Positions 49,570-58,609 of a stretch of 64,000 bases of DNA are shown in pieces. This stretch comes from Stenomitos frigidus ULC18 (GTDB taxonomy: Bacteria > Cyanobacteriota > Cyanobacteriia > Leptolyngbyales > Leptolyngbyaceae): positions 1 through 64,000 of the forward strand of contig NZ_PVWK01000057.1 of NCBI RefSeq assembly GCF_003003795.1, read 5' to 3'. Within the stretch, counting starts at the first letter, position 1. Every line of letters starts with the position of its first letter. The notes under the pieces were generated by a model. That model ran no database searches, was not told the origin of the DNA, and saw nothing but the letters and a program-made list of their open reading frames with translations. The translations under genes were made by a program, and so were the position numbers.

Positions 49570-50337
49570 ATGGACTGGCAGGAAATTTCTGGCAACTGGG
49601 TCTTAGTACCACCGCGACCCACTGCGATCATACATTTTCTCGGTGGTGCCTTTGTTGCGACCGCACCGCACGTGACCTATCGCAGGTTCTTAGAGCAGTT
49701 AGCAGCACAAGGGTACGTGATTGTTGCCACACCGTTTGTGAATACGTTTGACCATACCGCGATCGCAAACACTGTCCTTCGCTCATTCGAGCGCACCCTG
49801 GAGACTCTACATACTACTGTGCTCCGCAAGCGTTACCTGCCAATCTATGGTGTTGGTCACAGCATGGGCTGCAAGCTACATTTGCTGATTGGTAGCCTGT
49901 TTCCTGTCGAACGAGCAGGCAATGTTCTGATTGCGTTCAATAACTTTTCGGCGCGTAATGCCGTACCGTTGGTGGAGCAATTTTCACCTGTTTTCGCAGT
50001 AGAGTTTACCCCGTCCCCACTGGAAACAAATCAGCTTGTCTCCCAAAACTATCAGGTGCGCCGAAATTTGCTGGTGAAGTTTACAAATGACACGATCGAT
50101 CAAACGACGGTGCTTACTGATGTCCTGCAAACCCGCTTTCCAGGCATGGTAGTTGCTCAGACGCTGCCCGGAAACCACCTTACGCCTCTCGGCCCCGATG
50201 TCAAGTGGCAAGCAGGAGAACTATTTACACCGCTGGACGCGATCGGACAATGGGTGCGCCAAGAAGTGTACCGAGAACTTCATCAGCTAGAACGTGCCAT
50301 CTTGCGGTGGCTCGATCCACTCGCATCCTTCAGCTAA
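49570..50337 (+). CDS. DUF1350 alpha/beta-hydrolase-like protein
   Basis: 255 aa of a family conserved in cyanobacteria and plastids. Seen: WQEISGNWVLVPPRPTAIIHFLGGAF, GYVIVATPFVNTFDH and GVGHSMGCKLHLLIGSL with a GHSMG nucleophile elbow. Later PGNHLTPLGP carries a candidate His. Enzymatic substrate unknown. First host gene right of the prophage. Confidence 0.85.
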   Translation: MDWQEISGNWVLVPPRPTAIIHFLGGAFVATAPHVTYRRFLEQLAAQGYVIVATPFVNTFDHTAIANTVLRSFERTLETLHTTVLRKRYLPIYGVGHSMGCKLHLLIGSLFPVERAGNVLIAFNNFSARNAVPLVEQFSPVFAVEFTPSPLETNQLVSQNYQVRRNLLVKFTNDTIDQTTVLTDVLQTRFPGMVVAQTLPGNHLTPLGPDVKWQAGELFTPLDAIGQWVRQEVYRELHQLERAILRWLDPLASFS

Positions 50338-50456
50338 AGCCGCTCCTAGTGCTGGCGTTGCATATTGTCGGTTGTCCTCCATGCATGTGCCCAAAGACTG
50401 TTGTAACGAAACGTCGTAGCATAGTCTGACTCCGGATCGCGATAGGAGCATTGGCG

Positions 50457-50618
50457 ATGGCGTTTTTCAAGCCGCTCTTTCAACTGGGAATGCTGTTTGT
50501 ACTGACGGCTCTTACCTGTTGGGTCTTAGTCAACTTTCTACAGGCAAGCCCGCTCTGTGGCATCGGTTTCTTCTGTGCAAGTATGATGGCCATTCTTTTA
50601 ACCGTCGATGCCCTTTAG
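50457..50618 (+). CDS. Small membrane protein (53 aa)
   Basis: After AGGAGC, MAFFKPLFQLGMLFVLTALT continues to CWVLVNFLQASPLCGIGFFC. Two hydrophobic helices, no charged domains. Probably a small integral membrane protein; function unknown. Confidence 0.6.
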   Translation: MAFFKPLFQLGMLFVLTALTCWVLVNFLQASPLCGIGFFCASMMAILLTVDAL

Positions 50619-50721
50619 CGGGAAGCACCAACGATAGAGAAAAGCTGTGATGCAACCTGAGCAATGCTTGAATCTCATGATAAGATTCACGGAGTCTAAA
50701 GCGACAACTCTGGGAATGGCT

Positions 50722-51069
50722 ATGGATACTGAAGCTGACGTTGAGTGGAATGGTTTGATGGACATTGAAGCGGTGCAAAAAACGCTGAACCGTTCCAGAG
50801 CTTCAATCTATCGTTACGCCAATACCGATGCAACGGCCTTAAATCCGCCTTATAATCCATCACTCTTGAATCCTGAATTGCGCCTGCACAAAGATGATGT
50901 GTTGCTTTTCCATCCCAATGAGGTGGCCCGCTTTGCTAAAGATGTGTTGAAGATTAAGCACGTCACTATTGAAGTTCGCGAGGCTCCACCAACGCCAACA
51001 CAGGAGCTTTTACAGGCGATTTTGGCAGAACTACAGAGTATTCATGCACTCCTAAAAGAGCAGTCGTAA
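50722..51069 (+). CDS. HTH-containing cyanobacterial hypothetical protein (115 aa)
   Basis: From ATG 50722: EADVEWNGLMDIEAVQKTLNRSRASIYRYANTD resembles a resolvase/MerR-like helix-turn-helix, then LHKDDVLLFHPNEVARFAKDVL and a helical C-terminus (QELLQAILAELQSIHALLKE). Likely a DNA-binding protein. The frame opens further to 50647. Confidence 0.6.
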   Translation: MDTEADVEWNGLMDIEAVQKTLNRSRASIYRYANTDATALNPPYNPSLLNPELRLHKDDVLLFHPNEVARFAKDVLKIKHVTIEVREAPPTPTQELLQAILAELQSIHALLKEQS

Positions 51070-51252
51070 GCTAAGGCTCGTGAATTAAACACCCCAAAAA
51101 CTGCACCTTGAATAATCTCCGATCGTAAACATTGCGTTTCTTTACTAGAACTGGCGGCTCAAGATGGACTCGCTAAGATGATCTGTAGAGTGACTGTCCA
51201 GACGAGCGTCGTTTGGCTTCACTGCAATCAAATTTGGTGCGTAGAAATTTTT

Positions 51253-51423
51253 ATGGAACCAGGTAGTCCGTCTGCCAATCCGTCTGAGCGATCGTCCAAT
51301 TGGACAGCAGACTTTGTAGGCATCGTCATCGCCATACTGACCCTTATTGCGCCGTTAGTCGTGATTGCTCACTATTCAAGCGGCTCGGCTCCTTTGCCTT
51401 CTACTAACCATAGTCTGCCTTGA
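51253..51423 (+). CDS. Small single-span membrane protein (56 aa)
   Basis: From ATG 51253: EPGSPSANPSERSSNWTADF, then one hydrophobic helix VGIVIAILTLIAPLVVIAHY and a short polar tail. Function unknown. Confidence 0.45.
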   Translation: MEPGSPSANPSERSSNWTADFVGIVIAILTLIAPLVVIAHYSSGSAPLPSTNHSLP

Positions 51424-51656
51424 TGAAGCAGTTGTTAAGGCCGACGCTGACGCTGCTGCTTGCTGTCTAAGCTCTCTGTGGCGATGCTTTTAGTCGTGTG
51501 TCAATCTCTACAAGAGAGACAATGAGTAATCTTTTTGCGATTGCACTTGCGTGAATGACGCAAGATCTTGGAGAATAGATGGACTGCAAAGGCGTCCTGA
51601 GATCGCTATGATCTGAGTAAAGCGTTTTTACCATTTGGGATTTTCTGGGCGGAACC

Positions 51657-52301
51657 ATGACATCATTCGCAACCACCTCTGCTAAAGCTGAAATGAGTGA
51701 ATTGCGGCGGCTGAGAACCCTGCTGCCGCCGGAACTTCAGAGCTGGGTATCGGTTGAGGGCACAACAGCAGTAAACCCACCACTGGTCACCTGCGAAGAA
51801 ATTGGCAAAGATGAGGTCGAGATTCAAATTGATATGGTGAAGTGGGAGCAACTGGCGACCGATCAGCGCAATCTCCTCTTCTGGCACGAAGTTGCCCGTA
51901 TCCAGAACGATACGATTCCCAAAGATGGCTGGGAAATGGCGGCATTGGCGATCGGCTTAGGTGGGGCAGTCGGTGAACTTTGGGTGCAAGATGGTCTACT
52001 GCTGCTGCTGGCGCTAGGGCTATGCGGGGTATCAGGCTGGCGCTTGTGGCAGAAGAATAACGCTGAGAAAACGCTGCAAGAGGTGATCGATGCAGACGAC
52101 AAGGCGATCGCCCTCGCGGCTCGCTTTGGTTATACACTTCCCAATGCTTACAAAAGTCTCGGTAGTGCTTTAAAGGTGCTGATTGAACAATCTCCGAAGA
52201 AGCGATTGCGGTCAAAGTATGAAGCTCGACTGGATGCGCTAAAGAAAAGTGCCGCGAAAGCAAAGGCGAAAATGAAGGGTACAGAGAGTGAAGCCTATTA
52301 A
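51657..52301 (+). CDS. DUF3318 family membrane protein
   Basis: 214 aa. ELRRLRTLLPPELQSWVSV, QRNLLFWHEVARIQNDTIPKDGWE, two short hydrophobic segments (MAALAIGLGGAVGELW and LLLLLALGLCGVSGW), then a helical basic C-terminus. The family is cyanobacterial and uncharacterised. Confidence 0.75.
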   Translation: MTSFATTSAKAEMSELRRLRTLLPPELQSWVSVEGTTAVNPPLVTCEEIGKDEVEIQIDMVKWEQLATDQRNLLFWHEVARIQNDTIPKDGWEMAALAIGLGGAVGELWVQDGLLLLLALGLCGVSGWRLWQKNNAEKTLQEVIDADDKAIALAARFGYTLPNAYKSLGSALKVLIEQSPKKRLRSKYEARLDALKKSAAKAKAKMKGTESEAY

Positions 52302-52440
52302 GCTGGCTGTTGTGACTGTTAATGGCAGCAGCCGACTAAAAAACGGCGTGTGAGCTTTTTCTTGACCCACACGCTCATCCTTTCATTTCCCTACTTCTGG
52401 TACGTTTTGGCAAGAGCATGAGATTTCTGAAAACGCAAGG

Positions 52441-52502
52441 TTTTCCACAGAAATTGCTGCTTTTGCATGGGTTTTCCACAGACTTTCGCTAGTTTTCCAC
52501 AG
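52441..52502 (+). promoter_or_regulatory. Three DnaA-box-like TTTTCCACAG repeats
   Basis: Identical TTTTCCACAG at 52441, 52472 and 52493, the form of DnaA box used in cyanobacteria, in the AT-richer gap between the DUF3318 gene and guaA. Could be an origin-associated, DnaA-titrating or regulatory cluster. Confidence 0.6.
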
Positions 52503-52536
52503 GACGTCGCTTTGCGAACGTTCCTATACGCGATCG

Positions 52537-54150
52537 CTATTCCCACTCGATCGTCCCAGGGGGCTTAGAAGTAATATCGTAAACAACGCGATTGATCCCC
52601 CGCACTTCGTTCACGATTCGATTGGAAATTGTTTCCAGTAAATCGTACGAAACGCGAGACCAATCTGCGGTCATGCCATCTTCGCTGGAAACAAAGCGGA
52701 GCACAATCGGGTAAGCATAGGTGCGTTGGTCGCCCATGACACCGACACTACGGATCGGCAGTAGGACTGCAAACGCTTGCCAAAGTTCGTTGTAAAGCCC
52801 AGCTCGATTAATTTCTTGACGAACGATTAAGTCGGCATCGCGCAAAATGTCCAAGCGGTCGTCAGTGACTTCGCCCAAAATACGGATGGCTAGCCCCGGT
52901 CCTGGAAACGGCTGTCGTAGCACGATTTCTTCAGGCAGACCGATCGAGCGACCCACTTTGCGAACTTCATCCTTAAATAGCTTTCGCAATGGCTCAATGA
53001 GTTTGAACTGTAGATCTTTCGGCAAACCACCGACGTTGTGATGACTTTTGATCTTGACGGCAACCCGTTCACCCGTTTGGGGATCAACGTTGGTGTCAGC
53101 TGATTCGATTACATCGGGATAAAGGGTGCCCTGAGCGAGATAGTCGAATGGTCCTAGTCGCCGTGACTCCTCCTCGAACACTCGAATGAATTCGTGCCCA
53201 ATACGCTTCCGCTTTACTTCAGGATCGGTAACGCCCTGAATCTGTGCCAGAAATCGCTCACGCGCATTAACGTACGCAACTGGAATATGAAACTGCTCGC
53301 TAAATAATTTGACTAGGCGCTCTGGCTCTAGCTTACGCATAAAGCCCTGATCGATAAACATGCAGGTGAGCTGATCCCCGATCGCCCGATACAGCAAAAA
53401 CGCCAGTGTGGACGAATCGACCCCGCCAGAGAGCGCTAAAAGCACCCGCTTATCGCCTACCCTGGCGCGAATTTCGCGAATGGCTTCTTCGACAAACGCA
53501 TCGGTCGTCCACGTTGGCTCACAGTGGCAAATGTGATAAACAAAGTTGCGAATGAGCGCCAATCCACCGATGGAATGCACCACCTCTGGGTGAAACTGCA
53601 CCCCATAGAGCTTGCTATCGTGGTTCGCGATCGCGGCACAGGGAGTATTTGCCGTATGTGCCAGTAGCTCAAACCCATCTGGAAAGTGTGTCACTGAGTC
53701 GCCGTGACTCATCCACATGGTGGTGCCGTCTTCTACGTTCGTCAGCAAATCGGTGGGATCATCGATCAGCAGAGACGCTTTGCCATACTCTGCCAGGTCA
53801 GAACGCTCTACGCCGCCACCTAGTTGCTGCACCATCAGCTGCATACCGTAGCACACACCTAGAATCGGCACACCTAAGTTCCAGATTGCTTGATCGCAAT
53901 GAGGCGCTCCGGTGTCATACACCGAACTGGGTCCCCCTGAAAGAATGATGCCCTTCGGATTAAGCTGCCGCAGCTGCTCTACGGTGGTTCGATACGAAAG
54001 CACTTCAGAGTAAACCTGCGTCTCCCGAATCCGCCGGGCGATAAGCTCAGAGTACTGAGAGCCAAAATCTAGAATGACGATCATCTGACGGTTAAGTCGA
54101 TTTTGATCGATGGATTCGACCTGAAGCTGTTGTTCTGTCTGTAGAGTCAC
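52537..54150 (-). CDS. guaA: GMP synthase (glutamine-hydrolysing)
   Basis: Converts XMP to GMP with ATP and glutamine. 537 aa. Class I amidotransferase domain with [29 protein letters not shown], catalytic Cys in GVCYGMQLM and His in [13 protein letters not shown]-pyrophosphatase domain with [18 protein letters not shown]-terminal dimerisation domain ends [15 protein letters not shown], the invariant family end. Full length. Confidence 0.97.
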   Translation of the reverse strand: MTLQTEQQLQVESIDQNRLNRQMIVILDFGSQYSELIARRIRETQVYSEVLSYRTTVEQLRQLNPKGIILSGGPSSVYDTGAPHCDQAIWNLGVPILGVCYGMQLMVQQLGGGVERSDLAEYGKASLLIDDPTDLLTNVEDGTTMWMSHGDSVTHFPDGFELLAHTANTPCAAIANHDSKLYGVQFHPEVVHSIGGLALIRNFVYHICHCEPTWTTDAFVEEAIREIRARVGDKRVLLALSGGVDSSTLAFLLYRAIGDQLTCMFIDQGFMRKLEPERLVKLFSEQFHIPVAYVNARERFLAQIQGVTDPEVKRKRIGHEFIRVFEEESRRLGPFDYLAQGTLYPDVIESADTNVDPQTGERVAVKIKSHHNVGGLPKDLQFKLIEPLRKLFKDEVRKVGRSIGLPEEIVLRQPFPGPGLAIRILGEVTDDRLDILRDADLIVRQEINRAGLYNELWQAFAVLLPIRSVGVMGDQRTYAYPIVLRFVSSEDGMTADWSRVSYDLLETISNRIVNEVRGINRVVYDITSKPPGTIEWE

Positions 54151-54211
54151 CGAGGTATCCTAAGCGTTGCTACTAGGGTGGATATGGGTAGCTGTAATGT
54201 TTGCTCTGACA

Positions 54212-54260
54212 GTAAGTTTCAAAGCGTAAGTTTCAAAGCGTAAGTTTCAAAGCGTAAATC
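54212..54260. repeat. Three direct copies of AAGTTTCAAAGCGTA
   Basis: Tandem 15-base units AAGTTTCAAAGCGTA lie in the 143-base gap between cbiD and guaA, followed by a diverged fourth (AATCTCAAACAGCGA). They sit in the guaA upstream region, so they may affect its expression. Confidence 0.7.
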
Positions 54261-54293
54261 TCAAACAGCGATGCGTAAATTTGCGTATTGTAA

Positions 54294-55415
54294 CTAGATT
54301 AACAAAACTTGCTCCAGTAAAACGATACCCGTTTGACTCTTCGTCAAAATTTGTCGCTCGCGATCGAACAAAATAGTGCCCACTTGCACGGTTCGATCGC
54401 TATGCGTTTGGATGTAAGCCTGCGATCGCTCGTCAATTGCTTGCGCGATCTCACCATACACTTGCTCTATCCAATGTTGTCCTGTCGTGACGTCTAACTG
54501 TTTCAAGTACTTTAGACCATCTTCTGCTGTAGCAGAGCTAAAGACGGCTTGCAAATCCCTGGTTGGTAAGCCTGCGATCGCGCAATGAGCTGTAAGCGTC
54601 TCTAGGCGGCCATCCGCCACATGATGATGCGTGTGAAAAATACCGCTTGCCAGTTTTATGAGCTTGCCGTGATAGCCAAACAGTAGCACCGACTTTACCC
54701 CTTGCAGTCCGGCTTCTACCAGCATGGGACCCAACCAGTTTGCTGTTTTGACCAACCGAGATGGCTGCACACCCAACTGCCGCACCAGATCCAGCCCATT
54801 CTCGCCGATGCAAAACACCAGGCAGTCAAAACAGGATGTCTTTTGCCTCAAAGCCTCACGGAATGCTTCGAGTTGCCCCGGCGCGCTCAATGGTTGTGAA
54901 ATGCCTGTGGTGCCTAGCAGTGACAGTCCTTCAACCACCCCAAACGCTTCGTTAGACGTGCGTTTAGCAAGAGCCCGTCCCTCGGGCAAAATCAGCGTCA
55001 CCTGAATCGTCTCATCTGGCTCCAACAACCGTTTCAGGTTCTCGTTCAGTAAGCGCTTCGCATAGGCATAAATCGCCGCTTGCCCATCTGCCTGTCGTCC
55101 CAGCCCTTCGCCCCCATGCAGCACGATCGCCTCTGTTTGGCTTGCATCGCCCCACTCAACCATTGCCCAAAGCGGCGTGTGGCGAGTCAAATCAAGGTTG
55201 TCGCCCGGATCACTGCGGGTCATTGCCAAAGCCGCACCCGGTTTTAATCCCGCAACTTGCTCGATCGGAATAGCCACTGTTTCTGCTGGTTCAAGCAAGT
55301 CCACCTCAACGGTTGCGATCACTTGCGGTTGTCGTAACCAGCGTAGGGCAGCGATCGCGGCGGCACAGGCGAAAACAGGTAGTGTGTAACCAGCACGAGG
55401 GGGAGGAGGGGGCAT
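54294..55415 (-). CDS. cbiD: Cobalt-precorrin-5B C1-methyltransferase CbiD
   Basis: Methylates C1 of the corrin precursor in anaerobic-type cobalamin synthesis. 373 aa with the family start RAGYTLPVFACAAAIAALRWL, then VLHGGEGLGRQADGQ, GTTGISQPLS and FGYHGKLIKLASGIFHTHHHVADGR, all CbiD hallmarks. The start is placed at MPPPPPRAGYT; the proline run upstream may be untranslated. Transcribed with guaA in the same direction. Confidence 0.9.
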   Translation of the reverse strand: MPPPPPRAGYTLPVFACAAAIAALRWLRQPQVIATVEVDLLEPAETVAIPIEQVAGLKPGAALAMTRSDPGDNLDLTRHTPLWAMVEWGDASQTEAIVLHGGEGLGRQADGQAAIYAYAKRLLNENLKRLLEPDETIQVTLILPEGRALAKRTSNEAFGVVEGLSLLGTTGISQPLSAPGQLEAFREALRQKTSCFDCLVFCIGENGLDLVRQLGVQPSRLVKTANWLGPMLVEAGLQGVKSVLLFGYHGKLIKLASGIFHTHHHVADGRLETLTAHCAIAGLPTRDLQAVFSSATAEDGLKYLKQLDVTTGQHWIEQVYGEIAQAIDERSQAYIQTHSDRTVQVGTILFDRERQILTKSQTGIVLLEQVLLI

Positions 55416-55590
55416 GAGGGGAGGGAGCAGGGGGCAAGGAGAGTTTTAAGTTTTGAGTTTTGAATTCTTTAGCCTTTCAACCCTTAAGGCGCTGTCAACT
55501 TGCCCTTTGGGAACACTAATAAAAGAGAAAAGCCTGGTGGCATCGGGAATCATTGCTAGGTAATCAGTAGTTAGTTAGCGGCGGTGAGCT

Positions 55591-55761
55591 TTACTTTTTT
55601 TGCTTGTGACTTTCGGCTTTGCGCTCAGCCTGGTGACAGAAATCACTTTCACAGGCGACGACAAACACTGAATCAAGGTGACGTTTGACAGCGGTTTGAC
55701 TGATGAGAGACACAGGCAATCGGTGACCAGCCGCAGCCTTTGAAGCAAAGGGTTCGGTCAT
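55591..55761 (-). CDS. Possible small basic protein (56 aa)
   Basis: ATG 55761 to TAA 55591: MTEPFASKAAAGHRLPVSLI, then SQTAVKRHLDSVFVVACESD and an Lys/His-rich tail. Nothing else fills the 430-base gap before the STAS gene apart from TTTTGAGTTTTGAATT repeats. Family unknown. Confidence 0.35.
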   Translation of the reverse strand: MTEPFASKAAAGHRLPVSLISQTAVKRHLDSVFVVACESDFCHQAERKAESHKQKK

Positions 55762-55841
55762 TGTATAGCTAGTGGGTAGGTATCTTTCTTTGCTGCTTGT
55801 ACAGACACCTGCGTTGCCACACTTGGCGGTTTGGAAAGGCT

Positions 55842-56285
55842 ATGAAGACCACGATCGATAGGATGGTACCTTCTATGACACTTGCTTATGCTGACGCTCC
55901 AAAACAGCCTCACGCCAAGCTTCAACTGGCACCGGCGGTAAGATCTTCTATTATTGTCCTCCAACCGAGCGAATCACTCAACCAAACCAATAGTCTGGAA
56001 TTTCAGCTAGCGCTAGAAACCGCTTTGGAACAAGCGCTTGAGGGTGTCATTGTTGATTTACTCTGGGTTGACTCGACTGACGACTACGGTATTGCGGCTC
56101 TCGTTGTCGGGATGCAGCGGGCTGCAACGTTGGGCAAGTTCCTGTCTTTTCAGTCGATGCATGCGAACGATCAACTTGCTTTAGAAGCAGCATGGGCACA
56201 ACAGCAGGAAATGAGCGCTGGTGCCTGGACTCACACGTTTAGCAGCGATCTGGAATCATTTTTAGACGTCTTCACACATGGGTAG
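55842..56285 (+). CDS. STAS-domain-like protein (147 aa)
   Basis: LNQTNSLEFQLALETALEQALEGVIVDLLWVDSTDDYGIAALVVGMQRAATLGK matches the strand-helix order of anti-sigma antagonist/STAS domains, with DSTDDYG at the usual phosphorylation loop. The site residue could be Ser or Thr of DST. Start ATG 55842 or 55875. Likely a regulatory partner in a serine-kinase switch. Confidence 0.65.
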   Translation: MKTTIDRMVPSMTLAYADAPKQPHAKLQLAPAVRSSIIVLQPSESLNQTNSLEFQLALETALEQALEGVIVDLLWVDSTDDYGIAALVVGMQRAATLGKFLSFQSMHANDQLALEAAWAQQQEMSAGAWTHTFSSDLESFLDVFTHG

Positions 56286-56306
56286 TGTAAGACGATCGTC
56301 GATCGC

Positions 56307-56894
56307 TTACTCTAGTAGCCAGCCAAACAGAGTGCCGACGGTTAATTGCAATCCGACTGCAAAAGCTGGAATGGGTAAAATGTCGTCTGGTTCGTCGAAC
56401 AAAGCGACTTGATTCGGTGGTGTATAGACCAGGATGAATTGTTCCTGGGGGTCAATAAGCCAGCCTAGCTGAGTGCCGTGCTTCAGGCAGTGCAGAATGT
56501 TGCGCGTAATTTTGGTTTGGCTTTGCTCAGGGGAGAGAATTTCGTTCGCGTAGCGTTTCTGAAAGAAAATCGTCCAATCGGGAGCAAGCTCGAAAACATT
56601 AGCCACTGTGCCATCGGCATCACGCGGAATGCGTTGCCAAACGAAGACGGTCACATCGGGTACAGTCGATCGCCCGCCAAACGTACAGCGCAGTTCTGGG
56701 AACGCACGCGCCACTTTTTGGGGTCTGACTACAGCATTGATCGCATTCACTGATTCACCTTGAATGCCGCTATATTTACCTTGTGGCATGGGCTTTTGAA
56801 TAATTTGACCATTGACATATTCACTGGCTGGATTGGTTTCTGGCAGCTGCAGAAAAGTCTCTAGCGTCAGGGACTTTGCGGGTGTTTGTACCAT
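56307..56894 (-). CDS. Uma2 (DUF820) family restriction-endonuclease-like protein
   Basis: 195 aa from ATG 56894, which has GGAG eight bases upstream. Typical Uma2 segments: LETFLQLPETNPASEYVNGQI, GGRSTVPDVTVFVWQRIP (PD-(D/E)xK-type Asp) and LAPDWTIFFQKRYANEILSPEQS, then LIDPQEQFILVY. These proteins are numerous in cyanobacteria and carry a putative nuclease fold; biological role unclear. Confidence 0.85.
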   Translation of the reverse strand: MVQTPAKSLTLETFLQLPETNPASEYVNGQIIQKPMPQGKYSGIQGESVNAINAVVRPQKVARAFPELRCTFGGRSTVPDVTVFVWQRIPRDADGTVANVFELAPDWTIFFQKRYANEILSPEQSQTKITRNILHCLKHGTQLGWLIDPQEQFILVYTPPNQVALFDEPDDILPIPAFAVGLQLTVGTLFGWLLE

Positions 56895-57187
56895 CGTGGT
56901 GGCTCCAAGGGGTGGCTCTAATGGCTCGGAGTGCTTCACTGCTATGCTAGTCTTCCAGGCTCAATGACGATCGCATCTGTTAAATAATCCGTTGGAGATC
57001 GATGCGATCGGGGCTGAGAGTTTCTACACTGGAAGCGAGGCTATTGATAGTTCGTATTGGAGTGCCTGACCGCCGACGCGATCGGAGTTGTCATTGCCTA
57101 AAATAGTCATATTCGACTGAGCGATCGGCAGGTAAACGTCTCGACCTGCACTGCTAACCTCGTACACCGCTGAAAGGAAAGAACGTT

Positions 57188-57985
57188 ATGGGATTATTTG
57201 ACCGTGTTAGCCGGGTAGTGAGAGCCAATCTGAACGATGTTGTCAGCAAGGCAGAAGACCCCGAAAAAATTCTTGAGCAAACCGTGATTGACATGCAGGA
57301 AGACCTGGTGCAGTTGCGTCAGGCTGTTGCCAGCGCGATCGCCAGCCAGAAGCGTTCTCAGCAGCAACATAATCAGGCTCAAACCGAGGCAAACAACTGG
57401 CAGCAACGAGCACAGCTGGCGCTCCAAAAAGGGGACGAGAACTTAGCGCGCGAGGCCTTGGTGCGCAAGAAAACCAATGCGGAAACAGCGGCTTCACTCA
57501 AAACCCAGCTTGATCAGCAAGTCACGATGGTTGACACGTTGAAGCGCAATCTGATTGCTCTGGAAGGCAAAATTTCGGAAGCCAAGACCAAGAAGGACAT
57601 GCTTAAGGCACGGGCAAGTGCCGCCAAAGCCAATGAGCAACTGCAAAGCACAGTTGGCCGGTTAGGCACTGGCAGCGCCATGGGCGCGTTTGAGCGTATG
57701 GAAGACAAAGTGCTGCAAATGGAAGCACGATCGCAGGCTGCCGCAGAATTGGCAGGAGCTGATCTGGAAAGTCAGTTTGCGTTACTGGAATCGGGTAGCG
57801 GTGTAGATGATGAACTGGCAGCGATGAAAGCTCAGCTTCTAGGTTCAGCAACGCCTCAAAATCAGGCTCAGCTTCCTGGTACAGCGACAGAAGGTGCACC
57901 TGCCAAGGCTCCATCAACAGCGGCCACTGATCCTGCCGTCGATGATGAACTGGAAGCGCTCAAGACCAAACTCGATCAACTGTAA
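57188..57985 (+). CDS. vipp1: Vesicle-inducing protein Vipp1/IM30 (PspA family)
   Basis: 265 aa. MGLFDRVSRVVRANLNDVVSKAEDPEKILEQTV is the membrane-binding amphipathic helix and start of the PspA coiled coil. The rest is a long helical hairpin, then a linker and the Vipp1-specific C-terminal helix (DPAVDDELEALKTKLDQL) that PspA lacks. It forms ESCRT-III-like rings needed for thylakoid maintenance. A GAAAGGAAAG ribosome site precedes. Confidence 0.95.
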   Translation: MGLFDRVSRVVRANLNDVVSKAEDPEKILEQTVIDMQEDLVQLRQAVASAIASQKRSQQQHNQAQTEANNWQQRAQLALQKGDENLAREALVRKKTNAETAASLKTQLDQQVTMVDTLKRNLIALEGKISEAKTKKDMLKARASAAKANEQLQSTVGRLGTGSAMGAFERMEDKVLQMEARSQAAAELAGADLESQFALLESGSGVDDELAAMKAQLLGSATPQNQAQLPGTATEGAPAKAPSTAATDPAVDDELEALKTKLDQL

Positions 57986-57997
57986 GTCTAGAAGGCT

Positions 57998-58036
57998 AAA
58001 GTATAAAGGCTAAGCTGTTTTTAGCCTTTATACTTT
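57998..58036. repeat. 16-bp inverted repeat after vipp1
   Basis: AAAGTATAAAGGCTAA and its exact complement are separated by seven bases. It could terminate vipp1. Related AAGGCTAAA palindromes occur after chlM. Confidence 0.8.
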
Positions 58037-58118
58037 ATACTTTCTTTTCCCATTTGCCTTTGCACCGCAAAGCACGTCAGAATGGCTTTGTTGGTTTTGA
58101 CATAGTTGTAAAACGGGT

Positions 58119-58445
58119 ATGAGTAGCGTCCTCACAATTTCGGATACTGAATTTGAAGCAGAAGTGCTGCAATCGGCTCAGCCCGTGCTGGTTTACTTCT
58201 GGGCCGCCTGGTGCGGTCCTTGTCGGCTCATGACGTCGGTTGTGAGTGGGCTGGCGGCAACGTATAACGATCGCCTGAAGATCGTCAAGATGGAAGTTGA
58301 TCCGAATCCCACTGCTGTAGCGACCTATAGAGTCGAAGGTGTACCAGCCTTTCGGTTATTCAAGGCTGGAGAAGTGCTGGAATCAACGGAAGGGGCAATC
58401 AGCAAGCAAAAACTGGAGAGCTTTTTGAATCCTCATTTGGCATAG
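58119..58445 (+). CDS. Thioredoxin
   Basis: 108 aa with the thioredoxin fold and the redox site WAAWCGPCRLM, cis-Pro loop VEGVPAFRLFK. A thiol-disulfide reductant. The N-terminus is slightly divergent (SVLTISDTEFEAEVLQSAQPV), as in secondary cyanobacterial thioredoxins. No neighbour hints at a specific partner. Confidence 0.93.
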   Translation: MSSVLTISDTEFEAEVLQSAQPVLVYFWAAWCGPCRLMTSVVSGLAATYNDRLKIVKMEVDPNPTAVATYRVEGVPAFRLFKAGEVLESTEGAISKQKLESFLNPHLA

Positions 58446-58609
58446 GGCGCGACTCATTAGAGGTTCAAGGATGTATGGTTTTGCGATGGCAGCCGATTGT
58501 GCTATCTCCAGCAGTATGAGGTGAGCCCAAAGCGGTAAACTGAGATTCCTAACCTTGTATTTTCACGTCCAGCCGATCGCTCATTGCTGACGGCTCATGC
58601 CTTACTGCC

